A stretch of DNA of 64,000 nt from Terriglobia bacterium (GTDB lineage Bacteria > Acidobacteriota > Terriglobia > Bryobacterales > UBA6623): contig VXRL01000025.1 of assembly GCA_009838515.1 (NCBI GenBank), positions 1 through 64,000 of the forward strand, given 5' to 3'. This document shows, one piece after another, positions 8,329 through 16,651 of the stretch (position 1 is its first letter; each line of letters opens with the position of its first letter). The notes under the pieces are model-generated. The model was given only the letters and a program-made list of their open reading frames with translations. It did not search any database and was not told the DNA's origin. A program made the translations under genes and the position numbers.

Positions 8329-9438
8329 CTAGCGCAGGTCTTGCCGACGTTCTGTGAGCGATTCGATGCGCTCTTCGTCCAAGCCATAGCCCAGGCCGGG
8401 AGCGTCGCTGACGGCGATCGTTCCCTGTGGGCTGACCTGCACCTGCGGATCGATCACGTCTTGAGTCCAGTAGCGCTGCGAAGCCGATACATCTCCTGGC
8501 AGCACGAATCCCGGCAGGGTCGACAGAGCGATGTTGTGCGCCCGGCCGATGCCCGCCTCCAACATCCCCCCGCACCACACCGGCACGGCCGCCTCGCGAC
8601 AGATATCGTGGATGCGCAACGCTTCGGCGAACCCGCCGACGCGGCCGAGCTTGACGTTGATGATGCGGCAAGCCCCGAGCCGGATCGCCTGCCGGGCATG
8701 ATGAGCCGTGCGGATGCACTCGTCTAGGCAAACCGGAGTCTTCAGCTGGGCTTGCAACTCGGCGTGATCGATCAACTCGTCGTGCCCCAGCGGTTGTTCC
8801 AGCATCATCAGGTCGAATTCGTCCAGCCCCTGCAGGGTCTCGAGATCATCGAGCGTGTAGGCAGAGTTGGCGTCTGCCATCAGCCGGATATCGGGAAACT
8901 GCCTCCGCACCGCCCGCACGACGTCGGCGTCCCGCCCCGGCTTGATCTTGATCTTGATGCGCTGGTAGCCAGCGTCGACCTCGGCTGCGATCAGCTCCAG
9001 CAGCTCGCTCACGGAGTTCTGAATGCCGATCGAGACTCCACATGCGACGTCGCGCCTAACGCCGCCGATGTGCTGCCACAAAGGCCGACCCAGCTTGCGC
9101 GCCTCCAATTCCCAGCAGGCAGCCTCCAGACCGGCGCGGGCCATTCGATGCCCGCGGATCGCGAGGCTGAGGCCCCCGACCTCGGCCGCCGACCGAAGCT
9201 CCCTGCCAAGGACTCGCGGAGCGACGAAATCGCGCAGCACGAGCCAGGCCGCGCCGACCCACTCCTCGTTGTAGAACGGACGCTCGCCGCACGTGACCTC
9301 GCCCCAGCCGATGGCGCCGTCGGAGTCTTCCACCTGCACTAGCAGGATCTGCCGTTCCGTGGTGCGACCGAAGCTGGTCTCGAACGGGCGCACCAAGGGC
9401 ATGCGGATCTTGCGCAGGCCGATCCTAGTCAGGCGCAT
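8329..9438 (-). CDS. menC: o-Succinylbenzoate synthase / N-acylamino acid racemase-like enolase-superfamily enzyme
   Basis: 369-residue enolase-superfamily protein of the OSBS/NAAAR type. The acid-base and metal residues are all present: the KxK lysines in [11 protein letters not shown], the metal ligands in [17 protein letters not shown] and CLDECIR, and the second lysine in [24 protein letters not shown] is typical of the group in which menaquinone OSBS and N-acylamino-acid racemases overlap. No other men genes are nearby, so the menaquinone role is likely but not proven. ATG 9438 (MRLTRI) matches family starts; ATG 9444 is two codons earlier. It lies directly behind mutM and is probably co-transcribed. 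Confidence 0.85.
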   Translation of the reverse strand: MRLTRIGLRKIRMPLVRPFETSFGRTTERQILLVQVEDSDGAIGWGEVTCGERPFYNEEWVGAAWLVLRDFVAPRVLGRELRSAAEVGGLSLAIRGHRMARAGLEAACWELEARKLGRPLWQHIGGVRRDVACGVSIGIQNSVSELLELIAAEVDAGYQRIKIKIKPGRDADVVRAVRRQFPDIRLMADANSAYTLDDLETLQGLDEFDLMMLEQPLGHDELIDHAELQAQLKTPVCLDECIRTAHHARQAIRLGACRIINVKLGRVGGFAEALRIHDICREAAVPVWCGGMLEAGIGRAHNIALSTLPGFVLPGDVSASQRYWTQDVIDPQVQVSPQGTIAVSDAPGLGYGLDEERIESLTERRQDLR

Positions 9439-9449
9439 GGGCATCCCGG

Positions 9450-10256
9450 CTAGCGCCTTTGGCAGCGCGGGCAATAGTGCGTGCTGCGTTGCGCTACGAT
9501 GATGCGCCGCAGCGGCGCGCGACAACTCGCGCACGGCTGGCCGGTCTTGCCATAGACCTGCGTGCGCAGTTGGAAGTAGCCGGGGCTGCCCTGGCCGTCC
9601 ACATAGTTGTGGATGCTGGTCCCGCCGGCCGAGATTGACTCCTGCAGCACGTCGCGTATCGCCTTGTGCAGCGCGCGCGCCTTGCGAGGGCTGACGCTGG
9701 CCGCGCTGCGCTCGGGGTGCAGCCTGGCGCGGAACAGGGCCTCGTCGGCGTAGATGTTGCCCAAGCCCCGCACGAACTCTTGGTTCAACAGCAATGCCTT
9801 CAGCCGCGTGGAACGCCCCGAGAGGCGCTTGGCGAAATCGCGCGAGTCAATCTCTAACGGCTCCGGCCCCAGCTGGGCCAGTCGCTCGGGGAAGCCCGGC
9901 GACCACTGCCACTTGCCGAACTTGCGGATGTCGTGGAAAACAACGTTGGTGCCGCCGCAGAGGAACATCTCGGCGCGGGTGTAGGGACCTGGCAGGGCAT
10001 TTAGCAAGAGATTTCCGGTCATGCGCAAGTGGATCCACAGAAACGAGCCCCGGCCGTGCTTGCTCAGCCGGAACAGCAGGTACTTGCCGTATCTGCCAAC
10101 TTCGTCAATGCGCTGGCCGGCCAGTCGCGCACTCGTCTCGTCGGGATCCCCCGCGCACGTGCGCGGCCAATGAAAAACGACCCTTTCGATCGTCCTGCCC
10201 TGGAGATGCGGGGCCAGCGAGCGCTTGACCGTCTCAACTTCTGGAAGTTCCGGCAT
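9450..10256 (-). CDS. mutM: Formamidopyrimidine-DNA glycosylase
   Basis: Base-excision repair enzyme that removes 8-oxoguanine and formamidopyrimidines and nicks the abasic site. The 268-residue protein begins [10 protein letters not shown], so after methionine removal Pro1 is the nucleophile and Glu2 the catalytic acid. RYGKYLLF provides the conserved lysine. The C terminus has the helix-two-turn-helix ([12 protein letters not shown]) and a zinc finger with CASCRAPL and YCPRCQR. All active residues look intact. It sits 34 bases downstream of the sirtuin gene on the same strand. Confidence 0.96.
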   Translation of the reverse strand: MPELPEVETVKRSLAPHLQGRTIERVVFHWPRTCAGDPDETSARLAGQRIDEVGRYGKYLLFRLSKHGRGSFLWIHLRMTGNLLLNALPGPYTRAEMFLCGGTNVVFHDIRKFGKWQWSPGFPERLAQLGPEPLEIDSRDFAKRLSGRSTRLKALLLNQEFVRGLGNIYADEALFRARLHPERSAASVSPRKARALHKAIRDVLQESISAGGTSIHNYVDGQGSPGYFQLRTQVYGKTGQPCASCRAPLRRIIVAQRSTHYCPRCQRR

Positions 10257-10290
10257 CCCTCATTCCGTGGCGGGCGCGAGCCACACCCGA

Positions 10291-11046
10291 TCAATCGGCC
10301 TGATCCACCATCGCAGGCAGCACGCTGCCGATCTCACCATGCACAACCAAGTCGGCGATGTCATCCAAGGCTGTCCTGTCTCGATTGACGATCACCAGCC
10401 GCGCGCCGGCGCGCTTGGCCAGGCGGGGGATTGACGCCGCAGGCTCGACGACCAGCGACGAACCCACTGCCAGCAGCAGGTCACAATTCTCGGCAGCGGC
10501 TTGTGCCTCCTGCATGACGTCCAGCGGCATGGACTGACCGAATGAAATCGTGGCGGGCTTGAGCAAGCCGCCGCAGAGCCGACAGCGCGGCGCCTTCTCG
10601 CCAGCCTCGACCCGTTCGCAAGCCTCGTCGGACGTGATCCGATCCCCGCACGACAGGCAGACCGCCTCGGTCGTGGTGCCATGCAATTCCAACACCTTGT
10701 CGGCTGGCAGGCCCGCCTTCTGGTGCAGCCGCTCGATATTCTGCGTGACCAGCGCGGTTAGCTTGCCCCTGCGGTGCAGGTCGACGAACGCTTGATGGCC
10801 GGCGTTGGGGCGCGCCAGCCGCATGGCGGGCCAAGCTTCCACTTTCTGCCGCCAATACTCGATCCGTCCCTCTTCGCTCGTCACGAACTCTTGGAAGTCG
10901 ATGATCCGGTTGCGCGCCCAGACACCGTTCGGGCTGCGGAAGTCGGGTATGCCCGACTCGGTCGAAATCCCGGCCCCCGTGAAGCCCACGATGCGCGACG
11001 CGGCGGCGATCCAATCCCGGGGCTCGCGCAGGTCCACCTCGGGCAT
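10291..11046 (-). CDS. cobB: NAD-dependent protein deacylase (sirtuin)
   Basis: Removes acyl groups from lysines using NAD. The 251-residue protein has GFTGAGISTESGIPDFRS (residues 21-38), TQNIERLHQKAG around 101-112, and the catalytic His122 in LHGTTTEA. Four zinc cysteines (130, 133, 155, 158) lie in CLSCGD and CRLCGG. GVNRDxT-type ends are replaced by LVIVNRDRTALDD. The start is ATG 11046: residues before it in the open frame are antisense to the neighbouring acyl-CoA dehydrogenase. The two divergent starts are about 63 bases apart; linking a sirtuin with an acyl-CoA enzyme is contextually attractive because acyl-CoAs drive lysine acylation. Confidence 0.93.
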   Translation of the reverse strand: MPEVDLREPRDWIAAASRIVGFTGAGISTESGIPDFRSPNGVWARNRIIDFQEFVTSEEGRIEYWRQKVEAWPAMRLARPNAGHQAFVDLHRRGKLTALVTQNIERLHQKAGLPADKVLELHGTTTEAVCLSCGDRITSDEACERVEAGEKAPRCRLCGGLLKPATISFGQSMPLDVMQEAQAAAENCDLLLAVGSSLVVEPAASIPRLAKRAGARLVIVNRDRTALDDIADLVVHGEIGSVLPAMVDQAD

Positions 11047-11109
11047 CCTAGCACGCAGCGCGAAAGCGCCAGGGGCCCGCGCTACCATGGTGCCGATGCG
11101 GAGGCATTG

Positions 11110-12285
11110 ATGTTCGAGTTTCGAGGCGTCGACTTCATGGAGTTCGACTCGCTGCTGAGCGAGGAAGAGTTGCTGGTGCGGCAGACTGCGCGCCAATTCG
11201 TCGAGGATCAATTCATCCCGTTGATCACGCAGCACTTCCGCGACGGCACGTTCCCCAACGAACTGACGGCGCCGATCGCCGGTCTCGGGTTCTTCGGCGC
11301 GAACCTTGACGGCTACGGCTGCGCCGGCCTGAGCAATGTCGAGTACGGGCTGGTGATGCAGGAACTCGAGCGCGGCGACACCTCGCTGCGCAGCTTTGTC
11401 TCGGTGCAGAGCAGCCTGTCGATGTACGCGATCCATTCGTACGCGACCGACGAGCAGAAGCAGCGCTGGCTGCCGGGCATGCAGCAGGGCAAGGCGATGG
11501 GCTGCTTCGCGCTAACGGAGCCTAACTTCGGCTCGAATCCGGCGGGCATGCTCACGCGGGCAGTGCGCGACGGCGACGAGTACGTGATCAATGGCGAGAA
11601 AACTTGGATTACCAACGGCAGCGTGGCTGACATCGCGGTCGTCTGGGCCAAGGTCGACGATACCGACAAGATCCACGGCTTCCTGGTGGAAACGGACCGG
11701 CCCGGCTTCAGCGCCGTCGACTTGCACAACAAGCTCTCCATGCGGGCCTCGACAACCTCCAGCGTCGGGTTTTCCAATGTCCGCATTCCGGCAGCCAACA
11801 TCCTGCCGGGGGCGAAGGGCCTCAAGGCTGCCCTGGGCTGCCTCACCAACGCCCGCTTGGGAATCGCCTGGGGCGCGATCGGGGCGGCCATGGCGTGCTA
11901 CGACTGCGCCCGGCAGTACACGATCCTGCGCAAGCAGTTCGACGATCGCCCGATCGCCTCGCACCAGCTCGTTCAGAGCGAACTGGCGTGGATGATCAGC
12001 GAGATCACGAAGGCTCAGTTCATCACGCTGCACGCCACCCGGCTCAAGGACGAAGGACGGCTGAGCCATGTTCACGTGTCTATGATCAAGCGCGGCAACG
12101 CCGAGATGGCCCTAGAGGTGGCGCGCCGGGCGCGCGACCTGCTTGGAGCCAACGGGATTACCGACGAGTACCCGATCTTCCGCCACATGTGCAATCTTGA
12201 GACCGTCAAGACATACGAAGGCACGCATAACATCCACACGCTGATCCTCGGCTCGCACGTTACCGGGATACCGGCCTTCACGTAG
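11110..12285 (+). CDS. Glutaryl-CoA dehydrogenase-like acyl-CoA dehydrogenase
   Basis: FAD enzyme of 391 residues. GCFALTEPNFGSNPAGM, INGEKTWITNGSVAD and RKQFDDRPIASHQLVQ are standard acyl-CoA dehydrogenase blocks. The catalytic glutamate lies in KTYEGTHNIHTLILG, the arrangement of glutaryl-CoA dehydrogenase, which oxidises and decarboxylates glutaryl-CoA to crotonyl-CoA in lysine and aromatic degradation. Substrate assignment rests on that overall resemblance. GGAGG ends 5 bases before ATG 11110, fixing the start; the open frame upstream overlaps the sirtuin and is not coding. The stop overlaps the stop of the convergent HAD gene by 8 bases. Confidence 0.9.
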   Translation: MFEFRGVDFMEFDSLLSEEELLVRQTARQFVEDQFIPLITQHFRDGTFPNELTAPIAGLGFFGANLDGYGCAGLSNVEYGLVMQELERGDTSLRSFVSVQSSLSMYAIHSYATDEQKQRWLPGMQQGKAMGCFALTEPNFGSNPAGMLTRAVRDGDEYVINGEKTWITNGSVADIAVVWAKVDDTDKIHGFLVETDRPGFSAVDLHNKLSMRASTTSSVGFSNVRIPAANILPGAKGLKAALGCLTNARLGIAWGAIGAAMACYDCARQYTILRKQFDDRPIASHQLVQSELAWMISEITKAQFITLHATRLKDEGRLSHVHVSMIKRGNAEMALEVARRARDLLGANGITDEYPIFRHMCNLETVKTYEGTHNIHTLILGSHVTGIPAFT

Positions 12286-12961
12286 ATACGGGAGCAGACC
12301 GCTCGCCAGCGCCAACGACAGCGGCGAGTTCGCGCATGTCGTCGACCAAGATGTCCGGTGGATGCCGGTCGAAGTCCTCCGGACGCAAGCCATAGCGGAC
12401 GCCCGCGCAGTCCGTGCCCGCGTTGCGCGCGGTCAGCACGTCCACCGAACTGTCGCCGATCATCAGCGTCCCCGCGGGGCTGATGCCGAGTTCGCGCATG
12501 ATTCGACGGAGCCCGTGCGGATCGGGCTTCTTGGTGCGGAAGCTGTTGCCGCCGTAAACCCTCGCGAAGACCTCGCCCAGTCCCAGCCCGGCGACCAGAT
12601 CGCGGCTGAAGCGCTCGGGCTTGTTCGTCAGCACGGCCATGGCCAGCCCCGCCGCCTGCCACGCAGCGAGAGCATCCCGCACGCCTGTGTAGAGGACCGT
12701 GTGGTCCAGCATGTGCTCGCGGTAATACTGTAGGAAGTAGGCTAGGCCCCGGGCTACCTGGGCGTCCGAAGCACCGGCCCCGAGCGCCCGTCGGATCAAC
12801 ATCTCGGCCCCGTCGCCAACGTACGAGGCGACGGCGGCAGTCGGCAGAGCCGGCAGGCCGGCGTCCGCCCTGGTCGCGTTGACAGACTGTGCCAGATCCT
12901 CCGTCGAGTCGATCAGCGTCCCGTCCAGGTCGAAGACGAGCAGTTCGTACGCTGGCTTCAC
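12278..12961 (-). CDS. gph: HAD-family phosphoglycolate phosphatase-like protein
   Basis: 227-residue HAD hydrolase. Motif I is VFDLDGTLIDS with the two catalytic aspartates, motif II LTNKPE, motif III the lysine in RTKKPDPHGL and motif IV MIGDSSVDVLTARNAG. This set and the helical cap fit the Gph subfamily, which removes 2-phosphoglycolate made during DNA repair or oxygenase reactions; other small phosphate esters are possible. The start is a GTG at 12961. It sits 14 bases downstream of the thymidylate-kinase-like pair and probably shares their transcript. Confidence 0.85.
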   Translation of the reverse strand: MKPAYELLVFDLDGTLIDSTEDLAQSVNATRADAGLPALPTAAVASYVGDGAEMLIRRALGAGASDAQVARGLAYFLQYYREHMLDHTVLYTGVRDALAAWQAAGLAMAVLTNKPERFSRDLVAGLGLGEVFARVYGGNSFRTKKPDPHGLRRIMRELGISPAGTLMIGDSSVDVLTARNAGTDCAGVRYGLRPEDFDRHPPDILVDDMRELAAVVGAGERSAPVST

Positions 12962-12975
12962 AAGGAATCCGCCCG

Positions 12976-13680
12976 CTAGATTTCTAGCAGGTCCGCAATG
13001 CGCTGGCGCAGGTCGACGAAGATCTGGTCCGGCGGCCGGTTGGCGTCGATTACGGTGAAACCGTAGCGCTCGGAAAGCGAATCGAGAATCTCGACCAGCC
13101 TGCTTTGGTAGCCGCGGAAGCTCTCGTATCGATTGGGACCGTAAGGCACGTCCATGCCGCTCTCCCAGTAGTCGAAGTACCGTCGACCGCGCGCGGTGCG
13201 CGCCACGATCTCGTCGACCGAGGCTCGCAAGTAGAACGTGGCATGGGGGACAAGGGCGCACCCGGCCACCCGCTCGAGCCATTCAGAATCCTGATGACGG
13301 GCCACGGAGCGGGCGACGACCGAGTAGAAATAGCGGTCCGTCAGGACCACGAAACCGGCCCGCAGGGCTGGCACGACGACGCGCTCCAAGCGATCGGCGA
13401 AGTCGGCCATGTAGAACAGGCCCATGGTGAGGGGCCCGAGCGTGTGGCCGTTCTTGGCCTCTTGCAGGCCCTCCTTGGTGAGCGTGGAGCGGGTCATGCC
13501 AGTGTCGACCACGGCGTGGCCATTGGCCTCGAGCCAGGCGCGCAGGCGCTCGACCTGCGTGGTGCGGCCCACGGAATCGGGCCCCTCGATGACGAAGAGC
13601 TTCCCTTGCAGCTCCGTCAGGTCAACGTTCGGCAGCGGGTCAGCGTAGAAATCAAGCGGCTTGAGGTTGTCGCTGGTCAT
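12976..13680 (-). CDS. Thymidylate kinase-like protein with Lys-to-Arg change in the P-loop
   Basis: 234-residue P-loop nucleotide-kinase family protein. It resembles dTMP kinases: FVIEGPDSVGRTTQVERL, ADFADRLERVVVPAL, LTDRYFYS and a C-terminal VIDANRP. Two features differ from classical Tmk. The invariant Walker A lysine is Arg39 (GPDSVGRTT), and the usual AYQG segment after the DRY motif is absent. There is an N-terminal extension of about 25 residues. The start codon overlaps the stop of the next TMK-like gene (ATGA), so the two are a coupled tandem pair. It may have lost or altered catalysis, or form a heteromer with its neighbour. Confidence 0.85.
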   Translation of the reverse strand: MTSDNLKPLDFYADPLPNVDLTELQGKLFVIEGPDSVGRTTQVERLRAWLEANGHAVVDTGMTRSTLTKEGLQEAKNGHTLGPLTMGLFYMADFADRLERVVVPALRAGFVVLTDRYFYSVVARSVARHQDSEWLERVAGCALVPHATFYLRASVDEIVARTARGRRYFDYWESGMDVPYGPNRYESFRGYQSRLVEILDSLSERYGFTVIDANRPPDQIFVDLRQRIADLLEI

Positions 13681-14384
13681 GCTCGGCGCTCGCTTCTGGG
13701 CTGGCGCAGGATGTCCTTCTCGAGGGCATCACCGATGGTGTTCATCACGATCTCTCGCACCTGCCGCTGCTGCTCCTTGATCGTGCCGGTCGCGTCGATG
13801 ACATGAAAGCCCATCTCCTCCGCCATCGAGTCGTACTCGCGGAGGATGCGCTCCTGGAATAGCGCGAAACTCTCCTGGATGTCGGAGCTGAGATTGAGAT
13901 CCATGCCGGCCTCGTAATACTTAAGGGCGGCGCGCCCGCCTAGGATGCGGTCGAGCGCGACATTGAGGGGCACCCGGAAATAGAACGCCAAGTCTGGCTT
14001 GATGGCCATGCGGTAGAGGTTGCGGACCCACTGGGGACGCACGCCGCGGGCGACGTCGCGGGCGAAGGCCGTGAAGGCGTAGCGATCCGCGCAGACCACG
14101 GCGCCCGCTTCCAGCATCGGCAGGATGTGGCGCTCGAGCCGATCTGCGAAGTCGGTCGCGTGGATCAGGCTGAAAGTGGTTGGCGTGAACATCTGCTTGC
14201 GCTTGCCCTGGCGTGTCGTGCCGCGGACGATCGAAGACGAGTTCCACTCGCTGAACGAGACTACGAGGCGCTTGGACCTGAGCCACTGGCTCAGCAGCGA
14301 GAGCTGGGTGGACTTGCCGGAGCCATCGATGCCTTCGACGATGATCAGCTTTCCAGAGTACGAATTGGGACGAAAGCCATCCAT
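13677..14384 (-). CDS. Thymidylate kinase-like protein with intact P-loop
   Basis: 235-residue paralogue of the gene that follows it. Walker A is canonical, IIVEGIDGSGKSTQLSLL with Lys24, followed by TDFADRLERHILPMLEAG, CADRYAFTAFARDV and a C-terminal VIDATGT. Like its partner it lacks the AYQG signature of standard dTMP kinase and has the segment KYYEAGMDLNLSS where the lid is expected, so phosphorylation of dTMP is plausible rather than certain. It is first in the run of two TMK-like genes and gph. GGAAG lies directly in front of ATG 14384. Confidence 0.87.
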   Translation of the reverse strand: MDGFRPNSYSGKLIIVEGIDGSGKSTQLSLLSQWLRSKRLVVSFSEWNSSSIVRGTTRQGKRKQMFTPTTFSLIHATDFADRLERHILPMLEAGAVVCADRYAFTAFARDVARGVRPQWVRNLYRMAIKPDLAFYFRVPLNVALDRILGGRAALKYYEAGMDLNLSSDIQESFALFQERILREYDSMAEEMGFHVIDATGTIKEQQRQVREIVMNTIGDALEKDILRQPRSERRA

Positions 14385-14580
14385 CTTCCGTGAGCGTCAA
14401 GTCTATCACCGGCACGCAGGGTCGTGCGAAAGAATGTGGACGGAATCGCAGCGAGTCGCGGCTGGCAACGGCGGCCGTCGCCGTCTAGCCAAGACGGGCC
14501 CCTGCCGCGACCCCTCAGGCGAAATCAGCCCGCACACGCGTGGCCGACGTCCTCGCCAGCTGGCGACCCTGACCCCGCGG

Positions 14581-15435
14581 CTAGTCGTGCCGATGACGCT
14601 TCAGGTACCGCGCCACGGCTTCGACAGTCTCGAACCAAATCCGGTTGTTCGGATCCTGCAGAAAGGGAACGAGGCTCTCGAGCATTTCGATTCGGGTGGT
14701 CTGAGACCCGGAGTGGCCGATCTCGTGACCTGCCAGCACCAGCCACTGCCCTGCCTCGCGGGCATTCTCGACGAGGGCCTTGGCATCCGGAAAGTCGATG
14801 CCGTCCATCGACATGCCGCTGACTTGGGCAGGATCGTGGAAGATTGGGTCGTTCGGCGTCTCGTCAAGCCAGCCGCGGCCAGCGAGGAAGAGTTCGGCAA
14901 CCAACGGGACATAGCTTTGGGTGGCGCGGCCGCGTCCTACGAAGGTCTGCCCGCATGGATAGGCAAACGTGACCGGAATGACGCCCAGCATCTGCTCGAG
15001 GCGCCGATTGCCCTCAAGAAGCTCCTGCCGCATGCGTTCGAGCGTGTAGTTCTCCAAGGCGGCTTCGCGCGACCATGCGAAATTACCCGTGCAGGGGTGT
15101 CGCACCGAGTGGTTGCCGATCTCATGGCCTGCCGCTACCAGCCTCTTCCAGCCCGAGAGCTTGGCCTCGACATGCACCGGGACGACATAGAACGTCGCCC
15201 GGGCACCCAAGCGGGCCAGCACCGCGAGCCCAGTATCGACCTGTGACGGGCGGGCATCGTCGAAGCTCAGGCTTACAGCCGCGCGCTTGCCATCGGGCCA
15301 CTGAAACGCAGCTTCCGCAGACTGTGCCCAGCTTGCAACAGGTCCCAACACGCAAGCCGGGAGCAAGAGAAGGATGGCGACGACAGGCACTGGCCGAGTC
15401 GCGCGCCGACTGCTTCTGATTCGATTGCGGATCAC
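14581..15435 (-). CDS. Secreted polysaccharide deacetylase (NodB/CE4 family)
   Basis: Exported carbohydrate esterase of about 284 residues that would remove acetyl groups from N-acetylated polysaccharides. The signal peptide is VVAILLLLPACVLGPVASWA. The NodB domain has motif 1 SLSFDDARPS (catalytic Asp-Asp), GARATFYVVP, motif 2 GHEIGNHSVRHP (metal histidines), and FAYPCGQTFVG. LVLAGHEIGHSG near the end completes the metal-dependent core. The start is doubtful: GTG 15435 is chosen because it leaves a short basic n-region, and no clear ribosome site exists. It shares a 335-base divergent region with dapD. Confidence 0.85.
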   Translation of the reverse strand: MIRNRIRSSRRATRPVPVVAILLLLPACVLGPVASWAQSAEAAFQWPDGKRAAVSLSFDDARPSQVDTGLAVLARLGARATFYVVPVHVEAKLSGWKRLVAAGHEIGNHSVRHPCTGNFAWSREAALENYTLERMRQELLEGNRRLEQMLGVIPVTFAYPCGQTFVGRGRATQSYVPLVAELFLAGRGWLDETPNDPIFHDPAQVSGMSMDGIDFPDAKALVENAREAGQWLVLAGHEIGHSGSQTTRIEMLESLVPFLQDPNNRIWFETVEAVARYLKRHRHD

Positions 15436-15770
15436 GATGGAACCGGGGGTGCGGCCGAGGCATGTGCTTCGCCCGGCCGCGTCCTGCGGACACCTCGCAC
15501 CGAAAGCCGCTATCGTACCCGAGTCCGGCCTGGTGCGGAAGCAGGGCGGCACAGAAACCAGCGGAGGCATTCCGAAGGCCCCTCGTAACGGGCACACTGC
15601 TGCTGAATTTGGGTCGCGAGCGCCGCGGAGGACGCGAAGTCTCAACCCTGGTCGTTCGGGCACGGCCTCGCGCCCCGGTCGGATGGAGCCTGCAGGGACG
15701 GATCTGGGTGCCGCCGGCTTCGGCGGGCTAGATCGAAGGCTGCGTCCGCAAGCCTTGTACGATTGGATGG
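15436..15770. other. Divergent intergenic region, deacetylase and dapD
   Basis: About 335 bases with no supportable gene. Open frames here run antisense through one another without family resemblance. The right end holds the dapD -10-like hexamer; no clear operator or terminator was seen. Confidence 0.5.
15758..15763 (+). promoter_or_regulatory. -10-like hexamer just before dapD
   Basis: TACGAT ends 7 bases before the dapD ATG at 15771. If it is a -10 element, transcription would begin at or next to the start codon, giving a leaderless mRNA; no Shine-Dalgarno is present. Confidence 0.35.
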
Positions 15771-16613
15771 ATGCTGCGAGCTCGAATCGATGCCATGTAC
15801 GATCAGAATCCCGAATCGTACACGCATCAAGACTTGGAGACATTCTCCGAGTTCAAGGCCGCACTCAACGCCGGCTCGGTACGCGCCGCCGAGCCGGACG
15901 CTTCGGCAACGCCGCACGGCTGGCGCGTGAACGCTTGGGTCAAGCGCGGCATCCTCGTGGGATTCCGCATGGGAAAGAGCGTCGACATGTCCGAGGCTGG
16001 CAGCCGCTTCAAGTTCATCGACAAGTCCACTTATCCACCGCGTGACCTCAATGTGGAAGACAGCGTGCGGCTCGTGCCAGGCGGCTCCAGCTTGCGCGAT
16101 GGCTGCTATATCGGCCGGCGCGTGACGTGCATGCCGCCCATGTACGTCAACGTGGGGGCCTACGTCGACGATGGCTCGATGGTGGATTCGCACGCGCTGG
16201 TCGGCAGTTGCGCCCAGATCGGCAAGAACTGCCATCTCAGCGCCGCCGCCCAGATCGGCGGGGTCCTTGAGCCGGTCGGCGCCCTGCCCGTGATCATCGA
16301 AGACAACGTGCTGGTGGGAGGCAACACGGGAGTCTACGAAGGCACGATCGTCAAGCATTCCGCCGTCCTGGGCGCGGGCACGGTGCTGACCCGCTCCACC
16401 CCGGTGTATGACATCGTGCATGGCGTCGTGCACCGCGCCGCGGGCGACGAGCCGCTGGTGATCCCGCCCGGAGCGGTGGTCGTTCCGGGGTCACGCCCGA
16501 TCGCGTCGGGCAAGGGGCGCGAAATGGGGCTGTCGCTGTACGCCCCAGTAATCGTCAAGTACCGTGACGAGCGCACGGATGCCCGGGTGGAACTGGAATC
16601 CCTATTGCGCTAG
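15771..16613 (+). CDS. dapD: 2,3,4,5-tetrahydropyridine-2,6-dicarboxylate N-succinyltransferase
   Basis: Transfers succinyl from succinyl-CoA to tetrahydrodipicolinate in the succinylase branch of lysine/diaminopimelate synthesis. The 280-residue protein has [19 protein letters not shown], then left-handed beta-helix repeats ([23 protein letters not shown] is one stretch in this part), [17 protein letters not shown], and a C-terminal [17 protein letters not shown]. Size and order match the family. An in-frame ATG at codon 9 is a possible alternative. It is transcribed towards otsA, 38 bases downstream. Confidence 0.95.
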   Translation: MLRARIDAMYDQNPESYTHQDLETFSEFKAALNAGSVRAAEPDASATPHGWRVNAWVKRGILVGFRMGKSVDMSEAGSRFKFIDKSTYPPRDLNVEDSVRLVPGGSSLRDGCYIGRRVTCMPPMYVNVGAYVDDGSMVDSHALVGSCAQIGKNCHLSAAAQIGGVLEPVGALPVIIEDNVLVGGNTGVYEGTIVKHSAVLGAGTVLTRSTPVYDIVHGVVHRAAGDEPLVIPPGAVVVPGSRPIASGKGREMGLSLYAPVIVKYRDERTDARVELESLLR

Positions 16614-16651
16614 GGCACCCTGGCCGAGGCCAGTCCGACGGCTCCCCGTTG

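Noticed and set aside
10774-11109. N-terminal extension of the acyl-CoA dehydrogenase frame
   Set aside because: It overlaps the sirtuin gene, and a strong GGAGG stands right before ATG 11110.
11047-11436. N-terminal extension of the sirtuin frame
   Set aside because: Antisense to the dehydrogenase; the protein matches sirtuins only from ATG 11046.
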